NCBI RefSeq assembly: GCF_041320595.1
Contig: NZ_CP166625.1
Location: 2,181,501-2,245,500 of the forward strand
Length of the DNA: 64,000 bases
Origin: Pleomorphomonas sp. PLEO
GTDB lineage: Bacteria; Pseudomonadota; Alphaproteobacteria; Rhizobiales; Pleomorphomonadaceae
Direction of reading: 5' to 3'
Shown here piece by piece: positions 63,790 through 64,000 of the stretch. The notes under the pieces were generated by a model. The model made no database searches. It worked only from the letters and a program-made list of their open reading frames with translations, and was not told where the DNA came from. The translations under genes and the position numbers were made by a program. Numbering within the stretch: position 1 is the first letter of the stretch; every line of letters starts with the position of its first letter.

Positions 63790-64000
63790 TCAATAGAAGC
63801 GCGGAATCGGTCCGTCGTGGGGCGTCTGGTCCTCCAGCTCGACCTCGACGTCATCCACATAGCACCATCCCCAGCCCTCCGGCGGATCGTAGCCTTCAAT
63901 GATCGGGTGGGCCGTTTGGCGGAAATGGGCGCGGGCGTGGCGGTGCGGGGATTGGTCGCAGCAGCCGACGTGCCCGCACTGGCGGCAAATCCGGAGGTGC
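63790..64000 (-). CDS. UBP-type zinc-finger protein (partial)
   Basis: The frame enters from the right edge. Its 69 residues read LRICRQCGHVGCCDQSPHRH, ARAHFRQTAHPIIEGYDPPE and GWGWCYVDDVEVELEDQTPH. The CxxCGHVGCC, the His residues and HP fit the ZnF-UBP domain, which in bacteria occurs as small stand-alone proteins of unknown role. The N-terminus lies outside the window. The stop is TGA at 63792-63790. Confidence 0.88.
   Translation of the reverse strand, partial: HLRICRQCGHVGCCDQSPHRHARAHFRQTAHPIIEGYDPPEGWGWCYVDDVEVELEDQTPHDGPIPRFY

Noticed and set aside
1-64000. CRISPR arrays, tRNA or rRNA genes, complete insertion sequences, integrases
   Set aside because: No regularly spaced short repeats, no convincing cloverleaf or rRNA core sequence, and no DDE transposase or recombinase motifs were seen by eye. 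The array at 57.6-63.8 kb consists of genes, not spacers.

Overview
The window is GC-rich chromosomal DNA from a Gram-negative alphaproteobacterium, most likely a member of the Hyphomicrobiales (Rhizobiales). This is inferred from an Omp25/Omp31-type outer membrane protein, an HWE-family histidine kinase, an OhrR-type MarR regulator, three chemoreceptors, and a short intergenic repeat of a type common in rhizobial genomes. Family and genus cannot be fixed from sequence reading alone. I see no rRNA, tRNA, CRISPR array or complete insertion sequence.

Region 1 (0-9.6 kb) is an accessory zone rich in toxin-antitoxin and conflict genes. It holds the tail of a TIR-like nucleotide-binding protein, a Phd/VapC pair with a palindromic operator, a ParD/ParE pair, an orphan ParD, a VbhA-like antitoxin with a Fic protein, and a possible HEPN protein. 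Interleaved are housekeeping genes: a manganese riboswitch with mntP, a GGDEF-EAL protein and the potassium transporter kup.

Region 2 (9.6-17.1 kb) is a complete arnBCADTEF operon on the minus strand for L-Ara4N modification of lipid A. All six gene junctions are 4-bp ATGA overlaps. Region 3 (17.3-22.2 kb) has a chemoreceptor and a KdpD-like/KdpE two-component pair lacking the KdpD potassium-sensing N-terminus. Region 4 (22.2-25.4 kb) is a single large AT-rich gene that fuses a nucleoside-phosphorylase-like domain to a STAND-like NTPase region whose Walker A is degenerate. It looks like a horizontally acquired immune or conflict protein.

Region 5 (25.7-30 kb) carries an anion permease with a divergent LysR regulator, a secreted beta-propeller protein and a glutathione S-transferase. 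Region 6 (30.4-34.7 kb) is one large Calx-beta/autotransporter surface protein with an internal two-domain duplication. Region 7 (34.8-42.2 kb) mixes regulators (AraC, LysR), an MFS transporter, a 2H phosphoesterase, a DsrE protein and a lipoprotein with a decay zone of broken genes (AsnC-like, DUF1906, LysE and ankyrin fragments). Region 8 (42.3-57.6 kb) has two divergent chemoreceptors, a nitronate monooxygenase/NIPSNAP pair under a divergent TetR regulator, a DsbD/DsbA pair, an isolated fliD, an HWE kinase, and an alpha/beta hydrolase divergent from an OhrR-type regulator with several operator-like repeats between them.

Region 9 (57.6-63.8 kb) is a tandem array of six paralogous small secreted proteins of about 120 residues. 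Each has its own conserved leader and terminator hairpin, and the array is interrupted by one outer membrane protein gene. The window ends in a UBP-type zinc-finger gene. The two items I find most unusual are the six-copy secreted-protein array and the phosphorylase-STAND protein.
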